Shown: positions 45,320 through 54,900 of the stretch, one piece after another
How the letters are laid out: every line of letters starts with the position of its first letter
How positions within the stretch are numbered: the first letter of the stretch is position 1
Source of the DNA: Anaerohabitans sp964387285
GTDB taxonomy: Bacteria; Zhuqueibacterota; Zhuqueibacteria; Residuimicrobiales; Residuimicrobiaceae
Direction: 5' to 3'
Assembly: GCA_964387285.1 (NCBI GenBank)
Contig: CAYLWO010000002.1
Span: 124,001-188,000, forward strand
DNA: 64,000 nt
Translations under genes and position numbers: made by a program
The notes under the pieces: generated by a model
Told to the model about the DNA's origin: nothing
The model's database searches: none
What the model saw: the letters and a program-made list of their open reading frames with translations, nothing else

Positions 45320-46315
45320 ATGAATCTATTACTAGATCAGCGTGACACGCAAGCGTCCGAGCAAACTCCCACGCCGCGGGAGTTTGATTATGAACCGGCG
45401 CCTTTATCGGAGGAGCCGGTTTTTGACGAACCACAACAGCCCCAGACGCCGGTAACGGATTTTTATGAATACGAGCGGCCGCACAAAGCGAAAAGTTATT
45501 TTTTTCCGGTATTGCTGATCGTCGTTTTGATTGCTGCGATTGCCGGAGCAACCTATTTTGGATTTTTTTACAAGCCGGGTGATTTGGATTTTATATCCAA
45601 ACTGTGGAAGAAAAAACCACCGACCCCCTCCATCGTAGAACAGCCGCCGGTTGCTGCCTTGACCGATACAAACCAAACCGCTGCTCCTGTAGAGGCCAAG
45701 CCGGCAACCGCAGTCGGTGAGACAAAAACCGCAACACCGGTGACGACCATGACCGGAAGCGACCCCATCAGTCAGATGATGAATGCGGTTGATAAAATTG
45801 TCACACTGGTGCCGGCCTCGGTTGCCTTAACCACACTGGTAATGGATGAAAATTCCTTTTCCATAGAGGTGTCTTCTGATAGTCGTGATGCCATGGAACG
45901 TTTTTATGCTGATTTAAAAGTGCAGATGCCCTGTGAATTGGTTTTTTCACCTACAACGGGAAAATATCAAGGCGTAAGATCGCTGATGACCGGCAATCTG
46001 GGCGCCCTGACCGCCAGCGGTCCCCCTGTTACAGAAATGTCGCCCGCAGAACTGTCCACCGAGTTGCGTAAAATAGCCAAAACCGCAGGATTGGCGATTA
46101 TAGAAGTTACGCCATTAAAGAACGTTGGTAAAAATTCTAACAAGCGAGTGCCGATCTTTATCAAAACCCGAGGAACGCTGCCCGAGTTCGCGGCCTTCAG
46201 CCGTTCGTTGGTTGATAAAAATTGGAATTTACAACCGGCAAAATTTATTCTTATGAATTCGAAAGCACAGGCGACAACGTTTGTGTTACGGTTGGAATTG
46301 GCACAGCCGGCCTGA
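45320..46315 (+). CDS. PilN/PilO-like single-pass membrane protein
   Basis: 331 residues. A proline- and glutamate-rich cytoplasmic N-terminus (about 60 residues) leads to one membrane helix (FPVLLIVVLIAAIAGATYFGF). A Pro/Thr/Ala-rich linker and a periplasmic alpha/beta domain follow (about 145-331). That domain resembles PilO in its last part: AMERFYADLKVQMP and LPEFAAFSRSLVDKNWNL. Placement after the PilM-like gene supports this, but the sequence match is weak. Confidence 0.5.
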   Translation: MNLLLDQRDTQASEQTPTPREFDYEPAPLSEEPVFDEPQQPQTPVTDFYEYERPHKAKSYFFPVLLIVVLIAAIAGATYFGFFYKPGDLDFISKLWKKKPPTPSIVEQPPVAALTDTNQTAAPVEAKPATAVGETKTATPVTTMTGSDPISQMMNAVDKIVTLVPASVALTTLVMDENSFSIEVSSDSRDAMERFYADLKVQMPCELVFSPTTGKYQGVRSLMTGNLGALTASGPPVTEMSPAELSTELRKIAKTAGLAIIEVTPLKNVGKNSNKRVPIFIKTRGTLPEFAAFSRSLVDKNWNLQPAKFILMNSKAQATTFVLRLELAQPA

Positions 46316-46327
46316 TACGACGGATCT

Positions 46328-46870
46328 ATGCGCATCATCGCCGGCTTGTATAAAGGACGAAGACTCGCCTCAGCCAAAGGGGATTGGCTACGCCCTACCT
46401 CAGACCGAACGCGTGAGTTTATTTTTTCCTGGCTGGGTAATTTGGTGGAGGGCGCCCGGGTATTGGATCTTTTCGCCGGCACGGGAAGCATGGGCATAGA
46501 AGCCCTGAGCCGGGGCGCAGAATCCGCCATTTTTGTCGACGCGTCACTGCCGGCGGTGCAACTGATAAAAAAGAACCTTGAGAGCATCGGTCGCACCGCA
46601 CTGACTTTTAAGCAGGATGTGCCGACGTTTTTAAAAGGCCAGGTGCAACCCAGCGAAATCATTTTTGCCGATCCGCCATATCGCTACGCGGATTTTATCG
46701 AGGTCATGAAAATTTTATCGCAGCGCAACTGGCTGATAAAAAGCGGAGTATTGATTTATGAAGCCGGCTCACGCATGCCGGCGCCGCAAATCCCGGCTTT
46801 GCAGATCATCAAGCAAAAAAATATGGGTGATACCTGTGTAACGGTATATGGATACGCCGATGAAAATTGA
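46328..46870 (+). CDS. rsmD: 16S rRNA (guanine(966)-N(2))-methyltransferase RsmD
   Basis: 180 residues. It begins MRIIAGLYKGRRLASAKGDWLRPTSDRTRE, the RsmD start, and has the SAM motif VLDLFAGTGSMGIEALSRGA and the N6/N2-type catalytic motif ADPPY. It methylates G966 of 16S rRNA. It overlaps coaD by 11 bases, the usual rsmD-coaD pairing. Confidence 0.95.
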   Translation: MRIIAGLYKGRRLASAKGDWLRPTSDRTREFIFSWLGNLVEGARVLDLFAGTGSMGIEALSRGAESAIFVDASLPAVQLIKKNLESIGRTALTFKQDVPTFLKGQVQPSEIIFADPPYRYADFIEVMKILSQRNWLIKSGVLIYEAGSRMPAPQIPALQIIKQKNMGDTCVTVYGYADEN

Positions 46871-47351
46871 ACGAATAGCCATTTATCCCGGCTCTTTTGA
46901 TCCTATCACCTATGGCCATATTGATATTATTAAAAGAGCAGTGACTCTTTTTGATCAGGTTGTGGTCGCGGTAGCGAGAAACATCAACAAATCGCCGCTG
47001 TTTACCGAAGAGGAGCGGATGGAGATGATCCGCAGGGCGGTCGGCGACATTCCCCAGGTGCGTGTAGACAGTTTTTCCGGTTTGTTGGTCAAGTATGCCG
47101 CGACGATTCACGCGCAGGCCGTCATCCGCGGACTGCGCGCAGTGTCGGATTTCGAGTACGAGATGCAGATGGCCATGGTCAATCGCAAACTGAACGACAA
47201 GGTGGTTACGGTGTTTCTCATGCCGCATGAAAAATACAGTTATTTAAATTCCAGCATTGTTAAAGAATTGGCAAAAATGGGCGGCGAAGTGAGTTGCTTT
47301 GTCCCGTCCTTTGTTCATGAACAGCTCTTGTTAAAACTGAGGAAGGTATGA
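46860..47351 (+). CDS. coaD: phosphopantetheine adenylyltransferase
   Basis: 163 residues from the ATG at 46860, matching the family's MKxxAIYPGSFDP start. The nucleotidyltransferase motif GSFDPITYGHIDIIKRA and the RGLRAVSDFEYEMQMAMVNRKL and YSYLNSSIVKELA segments are conserved. It converts 4'-phosphopantetheine to dephospho-CoA. Its stop overlaps pta by 4 bases, linking CoA synthesis with acetyl-CoA use. Confidence 0.96.
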   Translation: MKIERIAIYPGSFDPITYGHIDIIKRAVTLFDQVVVAVARNINKSPLFTEEERMEMIRRAVGDIPQVRVDSFSGLLVKYAATIHAQAVIRGLRAVSDFEYEMQMAMVNRKLNDKVVTVFLMPHEKYSYLNSSIVKELAKMGGEVSCFVPSFVHEQLLLKLRKV

Positions 47352-48322
47352 AAATTCTACAACAGATCCAGGAAAAGGCGGCAAAAAATATCAAGACCGT
47401 TGTTTTTCCAGAAGGCGAAGACGACCGTACAATCCAGGCCGCGGAACAGTGCGTGGCCAAAAAATTGGTGCGACCGATATTATTGGGCAATATTGATACT
47501 ATTACCGTTTCGGCAAAACGACTTGGTTGCAGTATGACCGGCATTACAATAAGCGATCCAACAACAGATCCGGTAAGCGAGGAGTATGCACAAACATTAT
47601 TCGAACTACGCAAGCATAAAGGACTGGATATTGAAACAGCGCGCAAAACTGTAAAACAACCGTTGTTTTTCGGCGCTTTGATGGTGCGCAAAGGGGCGGC
47701 GGCAGCCAGCGTGGCCGGCGCTGTCAACACTACCGGAGATGTTATGCGTGCAGCTATTCAGGCCATCGGCGTTGCACCGGGCTTTTCTGTGGTGTCCAGC
47801 ACTTTTTTGATGGTAATGCCCGATGATCGCGCCTTTACGTATGCTGATTGTGCGGTAATACCGGATCCAACTGCGGAACAACTTGCAGATATTGCTCTGG
47901 CATCAGCTGAGACGCATCGCAGCCTGACCGGTGAAGAACCGATTGTGGCCATGTTGTCGTTTTCCACAAAGGGGAGCGCCAGCCATCCCCTGGTGGATAA
48001 GGTGGTTAAAGCAACGCAGATTGCCAAAGAGAAAAACCCCAACCTGCACATCGATGGGGAGTTACAAGCGGATGCCGCTATTGTTGAAAATGTGGGTAAG
48101 CGCAAAGCTCCTAACAGTGATGTAGCAGGTAAAGCCAATGTTCTTGTTTTTCCGGATTTACAGGCCGGCAATATTGCCTACAAACTTACGGAACGGTTGG
48201 CCGGCGCGCAAGCCATCGGCCCGATCATTCAAGGCCTGGCCAAGCCGGCTAACGATCTGTCCCGCGGTTGCAAAGCCGATGATATTGTGAATGTGGCGTG
48301 TATTTGCAGTTTAAAGGCCTAA
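47348..48322 (+). CDS. pta: phosphate acetyltransferase
   Basis: 324 residues, the short catalytic-domain-only form. It interconverts acetyl-CoA and acetyl phosphate. Typical segments are TVVFPEGEDDRTIQAAEQC, GAAAASVAGAVNTTGDVMRAA, DCAVIPDPTAEQLADIA, MLSFSTKGSASHP and QADAAIVENVGKRKAPNS. No acetate kinase gene is adjacent. Confidence 0.95.
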   Translation: MKILQQIQEKAAKNIKTVVFPEGEDDRTIQAAEQCVAKKLVRPILLGNIDTITVSAKRLGCSMTGITISDPTTDPVSEEYAQTLFELRKHKGLDIETARKTVKQPLFFGALMVRKGAAAASVAGAVNTTGDVMRAAIQAIGVAPGFSVVSSTFLMVMPDDRAFTYADCAVIPDPTAEQLADIALASAETHRSLTGEEPIVAMLSFSTKGSASHPLVDKVVKATQIAKEKNPNLHIDGELQADAAIVENVGKRKAPNSDVAGKANVLVFPDLQAGNIAYKLTERLAGAQAIGPIIQGLAKPANDLSRGCKADDIVNVACICSLKA

Positions 48323-48338
48323 TTTGAAGGATGATGAT

Positions 48339-49532
48339 ATGCTGCAGATTTCCAAACGTTTTTCACAAATATGCGAATCCCAAACCGTTGCGCTTAACAG
48401 CACCATGGCCAAATTGAAACGCGAAGGCAAAGACGTGGTGGCCCTGGGCGCCGGCGAGCCGGATTTTGATACGCCGGATTTTATCAAACAGGCCGCTATT
48501 GCCGCTCTCCATCAGGGCTTTACTAAATATACGCCGGCAGAGGGTATTATAGAACTGCGCGAGGCGATCTGCAAATGGCTTTCAGATGATTATAAAGCCG
48601 AGTATAAACCACGGCAGGTCGTCATTACCTGCGGCGCTAAGCATGCGGTATATCAGGGCGTGTTGGCTGTATGCGATCCGGGCGACGAGGTTATTTTACC
48701 GGCGCCGTATTGGGTCAGCTATCCTGAAATGATTAAATTGGCCGGCGCCTCTATGGTGACGATTCACCCTACGCCGGAAAATCAATTAAAGATTACGCCG
48801 GAACAGCTTAAACGAGCGCTGTCGCCAAAAACCAAATTGCTGATTTTGAACAGTCCCAGCAACCCGTCCGGCGCCGTGTATAATCGACAAGAGTTGGATA
48901 GTCTTGTCAGGGTGATCAAGGACGCCGGGATTTTTGTTTTGTCTGATGAGATTTATGACAAGATTGTTTTTGACGATGCCCGGTTTGCCAGCCTGGCCAA
49001 TTATCCGGAAATTAAAGAACAATTATTGCTGGTGAATGGCGTTTCCAAGAGTTATGCCATGACCGGTTGGCGCATCGGTTTTATTGCTGCACCGGAACAG
49101 GTAGCGGACGCCATTAAAGCGTATCAAGGGCACAGCACGTCCAATCCGACGTCCATTTCGCAAAAAGCCGCTTTAGCAGCCTTGTTGGGTGATAAAGGTT
49201 TTATCGCAGAGATGCATGAAGCTTTTACCCGGCGCCGCAATTATGTGCAACAGCGGTTGACCGCCATGCCGGGCGTGACCTGCTGTCTGCCCAAGGGCGC
49301 TTTTTACGCATTTCCCAACATTGGTTTTTGTTTCGGCAAAAGAAACGGCGATCGTACGGTAAATAATTCCATGGAGCTTTGCGCCTACCTGTTGGAAGAT
49401 TATGGCGTGGCGATAGTGCCGGGCAGCGCCTTTGGCATGGAAGGTCATGTCCGTCTGTCCTTCGCAACTTCTATGGAAATTCTAAAAAAGGCGTTGGATC
49501 GTATTGAAAACGGTCTCACATCGTTAAAATAA
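48339..49532 (+). CDS. class I/II PLP-dependent aminotransferase (aspartate aminotransferase type)
   Basis: 397 residues from the ATG at 48339, with an AAGGA site 7 bases upstream. Segments typical of the Igamma/Ib aspartate aminotransferases include VALGAGEPDFDTPDFI, the PLP-facing NSPSNPSGAVY and LSDEIYDKIVFD, and the Schiff-base lysine in VSKSYAMTGWRIGF. It probably transaminates aspartate and 2-oxoglutarate; prephenate or tyrosine activity is possible. Confidence 0.93.
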   Translation: MLQISKRFSQICESQTVALNSTMAKLKREGKDVVALGAGEPDFDTPDFIKQAAIAALHQGFTKYTPAEGIIELREAICKWLSDDYKAEYKPRQVVITCGAKHAVYQGVLAVCDPGDEVILPAPYWVSYPEMIKLAGASMVTIHPTPENQLKITPEQLKRALSPKTKLLILNSPSNPSGAVYNRQELDSLVRVIKDAGIFVLSDEIYDKIVFDDARFASLANYPEIKEQLLLVNGVSKSYAMTGWRIGFIAAPEQVADAIKAYQGHSTSNPTSISQKAALAALLGDKGFIAEMHEAFTRRRNYVQQRLTAMPGVTCCLPKGAFYAFPNIGFCFGKRNGDRTVNNSMELCAYLLEDYGVAIVPGSAFGMEGHVRLSFATSMEILKKALDRIENGLTSLK

Positions 49533-49537
49533 GCCCA

Positions 49538-50674
49538 ATGGAAGAAAAAATAACACATACCAGCAACGTCAAGTTCGGCAAACGCAAGCTGCAGGTGCAG
49601 ACGGAAAAGGAAGGCGGCATGCGCAAAGCAGTAGCCACAGTCCTGGAATCCGGTCGCGTAGTCGATGCGCGCGAGTATCGTTTTGATAAATCAACCGGAG
49701 GCGAACAGATCGAGCAAGAGGTGCGCCAGTTCCACGATATGGTGGTTGCGGATCTGGAACTGCTGCATTCCACCATCGCCAATGTTCAGGCTGCAGCTAA
49801 TCCGGACTCGTATGCGCGCCTCGGCACGCTCTTGCTGGAAAAGGGTTTTATTGATGAGGCGATAGAAACTTTTCAAAAACTGCTGACCATGGATGGAGAA
49901 TATGAAAATGGTCACTATTGGTTAGGCAAAGCATTTTATAAAAAAGGCGAACCGGATCAGGCGCTAAAAAATCTAGATAAAGCCACGAGTCTGACGCCGG
50001 AATATCCGGATGTATTGCTGTGGACCGGACGCGTCTATCGTGAAAAAAAAGATTTTACCCAGGCGATTCAGTCCATCCGTTCGGCGCTGGAATTAAATCC
50101 GGATTATCATGAAGCCTTGTTTACACTCGGGCTCGTATTAATCGAAAGCGCACAACAGGATCCCAAAAATGCAGAACTTTCTGCGCCCATCGAGCGCATT
50201 AAAGAAGCGCGCGGCTGTCTTTTACGCGCCGCAGGTTTGTCCGGCGACTATGAACGCAAAGCCATTGATCTGGTCGTCGAGTTGCTGGAGGATCTGGATC
50301 AATGGGAGCAGGCGATCCAGGAGCTGCAAAAAATGGAAAACGTCAAGCTGTCGGACAGTCGCAGTATCGTAATGGATGGCGAGTTTTATTTGCGATTCAT
50401 GTTCGCGGATCTGCATAAGGAGCACAAATCCCTGGATAATTACATCCGCTTGCTGGAGCGTTCGGTCAGTCAGCATCCGGATTATCCGGATGTGCGCACC
50501 AGTCTCGGTACGGCGTTTTTGATTCGCTGCTGGCACTATTTCGGTAAAGCGTTGGAAGAATATCGCGAAGCGGTCAAGATCAATCCAGATTTCAACAAGG
50601 CGAAAAAAAATCTACGCTTGCTGGAAAACGACGGCCGGGGCTTTTTGATGCTGTTGCGGGCGATACTTAAATAA
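49538..50674 (+). CDS. cytoplasmic tetratricopeptide-repeat protein
   Basis: 378 residues with no signal peptide. A charged N-terminal part (about 1-85, KFGKRKLQVQTEKEGGMRKAVATVLESGRVVDAR) looks like a small beta domain of its own. At least six TPR units follow: YARLGTLLLEKGFIDEAIETF, HYWLGKAFYKKGEPDQALKNL and LLWTGRVYREKKDFTQAIQSI are clear. It starts 5 bases after the aminotransferase stop. Function unknown, probably a protein-protein adaptor. Confidence 0.8.
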   Translation: MEEKITHTSNVKFGKRKLQVQTEKEGGMRKAVATVLESGRVVDAREYRFDKSTGGEQIEQEVRQFHDMVVADLELLHSTIANVQAAANPDSYARLGTLLLEKGFIDEAIETFQKLLTMDGEYENGHYWLGKAFYKKGEPDQALKNLDKATSLTPEYPDVLLWTGRVYREKKDFTQAIQSIRSALELNPDYHEALFTLGLVLIESAQQDPKNAELSAPIERIKEARGCLLRAAGLSGDYERKAIDLVVELLEDLDQWEQAIQELQKMENVKLSDSRSIVMDGEFYLRFMFADLHKEHKSLDNYIRLLERSVSQHPDYPDVRTSLGTAFLIRCWHYFGKALEEYREAVKINPDFNKAKKNLRLLENDGRGFLMLLRAILK

Positions 50675-50684
50675 AAGATTGTTT

Positions 50685-50842
50685 CACCGCAGAGGCGCGG
50701 AGAACGCAGAGCGTTTTTGGAAAAAGTCAGAGTTGTTTCTTATTTTTGATTGTATTGGTGAATAGCTCTTCGGTTGCTGTAAAAAATCGAGAATGAATTG
50801 AGGTTGCTATTTTTTCTCAGCGACCTTTGCGCCTCTTCGTTG
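50685..50842. repeat. interspersed repeat with imperfect 27-base terminal inverted arms
   Basis: The left arm (50685-50711, CACCGCAGAGGCGC...) and the reverse complement of the right arm (50816-50842) agree at 20 of 27 positions, including AGAGGCGC. The 'accgcagaggcgc...cgcagag' style of sequence recurs between genes in many environmental bacteria (recollection, not searched). No open frame lies inside, so it is MITE-like or a small decayed element. Confidence 0.65.
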
Positions 50843-51042
50843 AATGTGCGTCAAATGAAAAACGATCTTGGCAGCTTGTGACAGATATTACAAACATTTA
50901 ACCATTGCGGGAGTATAATCATGACATGATGGAGGAGTTCATGACGCTTTGAGCAACAGGCGATGACAGGCAGGCCCGCAAATTCCGGCCTTGGCGATCC
51001 GGCAAAAATGTCATTTAGGCAGCGATAGACCGAGCGCAATAT

Positions 51043-51081
51043 TATACCCTTGCGAAGGTTCAAAACCTTCGCAAGGGTATA
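51043..51081. repeat. perfect 18-bp inverted repeat with a 3-base loop
   Basis: The arm at 51043-51060 is exactly complementary to 51064-51081 around the loop CAA. The core is ACCCTTGCGAAGGTT. There is no T-tail, so it is not a simple terminator. It resembles REP/BIME-like palindromes left by REP-associated transposases, but no transposase gene is visible. Confidence 0.75.
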
Positions 51082-51284
51082 GGTGAGCAAAGTTCTATTA
51101 TTTGAATTGGCAACGTGGAATGGTGACATCCTCCCACGATACACAGAATTTACTTTATTAGGCAATAGTGTGGTATAGAATTTGCTCTAAAGGGAATTAG
51201 CCCATAAGTGGCCGATTTTTATTCCAGTTATGGCCGATTATTGTATCGGTAATAGACAGAACCATTCATGGTAAAACAGATGCT

Positions 51285-51761
51285 ATGAAATTGAAATTTT
51301 TAAAATTAGGTTACGTAGCGCCCATTTTGATGACTTTAACAAGTACAGTCTGGCCGCAAAGCAACCTCACTGTAACTGCGACCAGTGTAAATGCGCAAGC
51401 GCAGGCCATCTATCATTTTACTTTTATGGCGGATCGGGAAATCGGTTCTAGCGCAAGCATCGGCATCGTCTTTCCTTCGGATTTTGATCTGACGCTGGTC
51501 AAGATGGCGGATTCGCGAACCATGAACGGCGGTTTGCAAATAACGGTTTCTGCTGACACGGTGTGGGCGCGGCGCAGTGGTCTGGGCAAGGCTATCGCCT
51601 CCGGAACGCGCGTGGATTTACTGCTAGCCGCGGTGGTTTCGGTAGAAATGGCGCAGTCTGCGGATTTTCAAGTGCTGCACAGAGAGATGGGTGGTGGGAT
51701 TAACCGCTCCCGGCAGCGAGTGGAGATTGGCTTGTATAGGGGCGGAAGAAGAGAAAACTAG
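51285..51761 (+). CDS. small secreted protein related to the N-terminal domain of the downstream giant protein
   Basis: 158 residues with a signal peptide (VAPILMTLTSTVWPQ cut before SNL). The mature part reads LTVTATSVNAQAQAIYHFTF, SASIGIVFPSDFDL and SGTRVDLLLAAVV. This follows the same layout as the start of the giant protein (LTAVEDSLSSYASGASVLHR, GKIRLVFPTGAGYNL, ASTEIVIWLALIG). I infer one shared beta-sandwich domain. The last 35 residues are basic and irregular, so the gene may be a truncated copy whose end was lost near the repeat at 51780. Confidence 0.6.
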   Translation: MKLKFLKLGYVAPILMTLTSTVWPQSNLTVTATSVNAQAQAIYHFTFMADREIGSSASIGIVFPSDFDLTLVKMADSRTMNGGLQITVSADTVWARRSGLGKAIASGTRVDLLLAAVVSVEMAQSADFQVLHREMGGGINRSRQRVEIGLYRGGRREN

Positions 51762-51779
51762 ACGATCATGGCTTCATTT

Positions 51780-51935
51780 TGTCATTCTGAGCCTCGACGG
51801 TTTTTGGCGAGGCGAAGAATCTGTTCGCGAAACGGTTTTGTTTATGATGTACAGATTGAGCGGCGAACAGATGCTTCGGCGCTGCGGCATTTGTTGACTG
51901 CACAGAGAGCGATGGTCCTGCGCCTCAGCATGACA
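51780..51935. repeat. interspersed 'TGTCATTCTGAG' repeat
   Basis: The ends TGTCATTCTGAG (51780-51791) and CTCAGCATGACA (51924-51935) are inverted repeats matching at 11 of 12 positions. Inside are the phrases GGCGAAGAATCTG and CAGATGCTTCGG in opposite senses. This type of element is widespread between genes of many bacterial phyla (recollection). No gene is inside. It separates the small secreted protein from the giant one. Confidence 0.75.
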
Positions 51936-51962
51936 AAGAAAAAATAAATAACGGATGTTTGT

Positions 51963-54900
51963 TTGATCAACGTTGTACGAAAAATTATTTTTATTGCCCT
52001 GGCATTCAGCCTGCCGCTGTTTGCGCAAACACCGGGGACACTGACTGCGGTAGAGGACAGCCTAAGTTCCTATGCATCCGGTGCTTCGGTTTTGCATCGC
52101 GTCAGTTTCACCATGTCGGCGACCGGCAACGGCGGCGTATCGGGTCTGCCCCTGGACGGCAAGATTCGTCTGGTGTTTCCGACCGGCGCCGGTTATAATT
52201 TGTTGACCAATCTGGCCATCATGGCGGAAAACGGTTCGATACTTGACGGCGGATTTCTGGCGCCTGTTGCAGCCGGCGACTCGATCACCTGGACCCGTGA
52301 TGCAACGGGAACCGATGTAGCGGCCAGCACAGAGATAGTCATATGGTTGGCCCTGATTGGCAATCCTTCTGCCAGACGGTTGAATGACCAGATTATTGTC
52401 CGAACAGTTGATAACGGTAATTTCATTATCGATTCCGGCGTCAGTGCTCCATATCATATTGATGGTCCCATTTCAAGCTACAAGATGACTGTTTCCGGTT
52501 TGTCCTACCAAATCGCGGGAGTCGCTTTTCAACTGAATATCTCTGATGCATTGGATGTGTATGGTCATCCGGCCACAGATTCGGTATTGGTTACAGCCGC
52601 CAGCGGCGCTAATCCGGCGCCTGACGGTACGCTGCCGATTCTCAATAACATTTATGTGCGTAACGGCATCGGCTCAGCTACACAAGTGCTGTTTAAAAAA
52701 GAAAATAATGTCAAATTGCAGGGTCGGAGTAAAACTTTAAATATAGCGCCAAGTCCGGAGCCGGCAAGTTTTTCCGTTTGGCATAATACAGCGATTGCAA
52801 AACTGATCATTAGCGGTGAACCTACAACGATTGTTTCTGGCGTAGCTTTTACTAATCCGATCAAAGTGACTGTTTTGGATCCTTATGGAAACCTGGCGGA
52901 TTCATATGCCAAGTGGGTGACCTTTGGCGTTACACTTACTGATGGCAATGCAACCTTTCCTGCGCCGTACAAATTTGAGACTGTTGATACGGATAACGGT
53001 CAGCATAGCTTCAGCGGCAGTGAATTTAACTTGTTCAAAGCCGGCACGCAACGGATTTGGGTTAAAGAATCCGGCGGCACCTTAGCCGACACCACCGAAG
53101 CCATTACGGTCACAGCTTCCGCCATCACCAATTTCAGCATTGTGGTCAACAGCGGCAATGCGGTCACAGCCGGTACGGAATTCCCCATCACTGTTACCGG
53201 CGCCGTGGATGCCTCGGGCAACCCGGCCAGCGGCACGATCTCGTTAACTTTTGCTGATGGCTTGGATCACAAAGCGCCTAATGGCGTGTCACCGATTCTT
53301 GTCCCCATTCCTGTGGTGAACGGCGTGGGTTCAGCCAATTCGAAACTTGTCAAGACAGAACCTCAATTTCAATTGCAGACTGTTGGTTACACGATAAAAA
53401 CCGGCTCCATTCTAGTTTTGCCCGCCACAGCAGCAGAGCTGCAGATAAGCGGCAAGCCGGCTTTTCCCGACACCCTGCTTGCCGGACAAACCTTTGGCGG
53501 CGACAGCGTCTATGTGCGCGTGGTGGACAGCTATGGCAACCTGCAGAACAATTATAGCGGCAGTGTCTATTTTACCAGTTCGGATAATCAGGCGATCGTA
53601 CCTTATACCGCCGGCAGTCAAAAAGCCATTCCCCTGGGCGAGTTCAAATTTCCCGGCAGTGGTTTTACGCTCAAAACCGCAGGCAATCATACGCTCACGG
53701 TGCACAGCGGCGCTTTGAGCAAGACTAGTCCGTCGGTTTTAGTGAAAAGTACTGTTATTACCAGTTTTACTCTCAGCGTAGCTTCTACACAAATTGCTGG
53801 CATACAATTTCCACTTACCGTGACCAACGCTAAGGATAGTTACGGCAATTTGACAAACGGCGTCATTATTGTCACAGCCACCACCGGCGGCAACAATGCG
53901 CCGAATAATAACGCCTCTGCCATCTTGACCAATATTCCGGTGGCCAATGGTCAGGGCAGCGCAGCACAGGTTTTGGTGCGCTGCGAAGCGGTTATTCTCC
54001 GTGGCGCAGTACAGGGCAACCCCGGCGCAACCCCGCAGACCGTAACGATTACCGTCAATCCCGGACTCATCAGCTATTTCGAAATGAGCGGTACGCCCAC
54101 GCGCATCGCCGCTGGTTCCTATTTTCCCGCTGGAACGATTGTCAAGGCTTTTGACGCTTTTGGCAATTTGAAAACCAATTATACGGGCACGATTATTTTT
54201 TCTTCCACCGATGCGGCTGCCTATTTTCCGGGACCATACACCTTTGCAGCAGGGGAATTGGGCGTTCACCAGTTTACCGGCACGAATCAGTTCCGCATGA
54301 GCACGCCCGGCATTCAAACATTGATCGTGCGCGATAATGCCGTAACCACCGCCCTGGGTCAGAAATCTATCGAGGTCAGCAGTTTGATCATCACCCGGGT
54401 GTACAGCGATAATGCAACAGTGAGTCGTGGTCAACAGAACGCCCTGGTTAAAATGGATGTGTTGAACAGTGCGACAAAAGCGTTGTCCAATTTAACAGCA
54501 GGGTTGTCTTTCACCAACAGCACCATCTCTTACAGCGACGATTATACTGTCTTACGCAAAGATAATGTTACTACCATAGCTGCCGGCGCAACGGCAACGC
54601 TAGAATTTCAAGTGGCGGTTATGGATGACGCCAGTCTGCTCAACATGACGCTTAATGGTACGGCAACGGGCAAGGTCGATACCATGGTGGTTACGGACAG
54701 CGACGGCGCCAGCAGCACCGATAGCTGGCTGGTGCAAAGCGCTGCGCGCTTGCAGATCACTTCCATCACAGTAGGAGCGGAAACAATCAATCAGGGTCAG
54801 GCCGGCGTCATAGTGACCTGTCTTGTTTCCAATATTGGCAAAGCCACAGCCAACATTTCATCTACGGGACTCGAGTTTTTGTTGAACAACGCCACGAATG

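Larger units (their letters stand above)
50675..51284. other. 610-base intergenic region with repeats and no convincing gene
   Basis: This gap contains the 50685-50842 inverted-repeat element, a perfect hairpin at 51043-51081 and the direct repeat TGGCCGATT (51209-51217 and 51231-51239, 22 bases apart) ahead of the 51285 gene. A minus-strand frame at 50851-51165 is probably non-coding or decayed. It is the first long gap after the tightly packed region. Confidence 0.7.

Noticed and set aside
51691..51897. 68-residue frame overlapping the end of the small secreted protein
   Set aside because: It reads across the interspersed repeat in another frame and has no ribosome site or domain.
50675..51962. 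CRISPR array or intact insertion sequence in the repeat-rich gap
   Set aside because: Repeats are dispersed, differ from one another and are not regularly spaced, and no transposase or cas gene is present.
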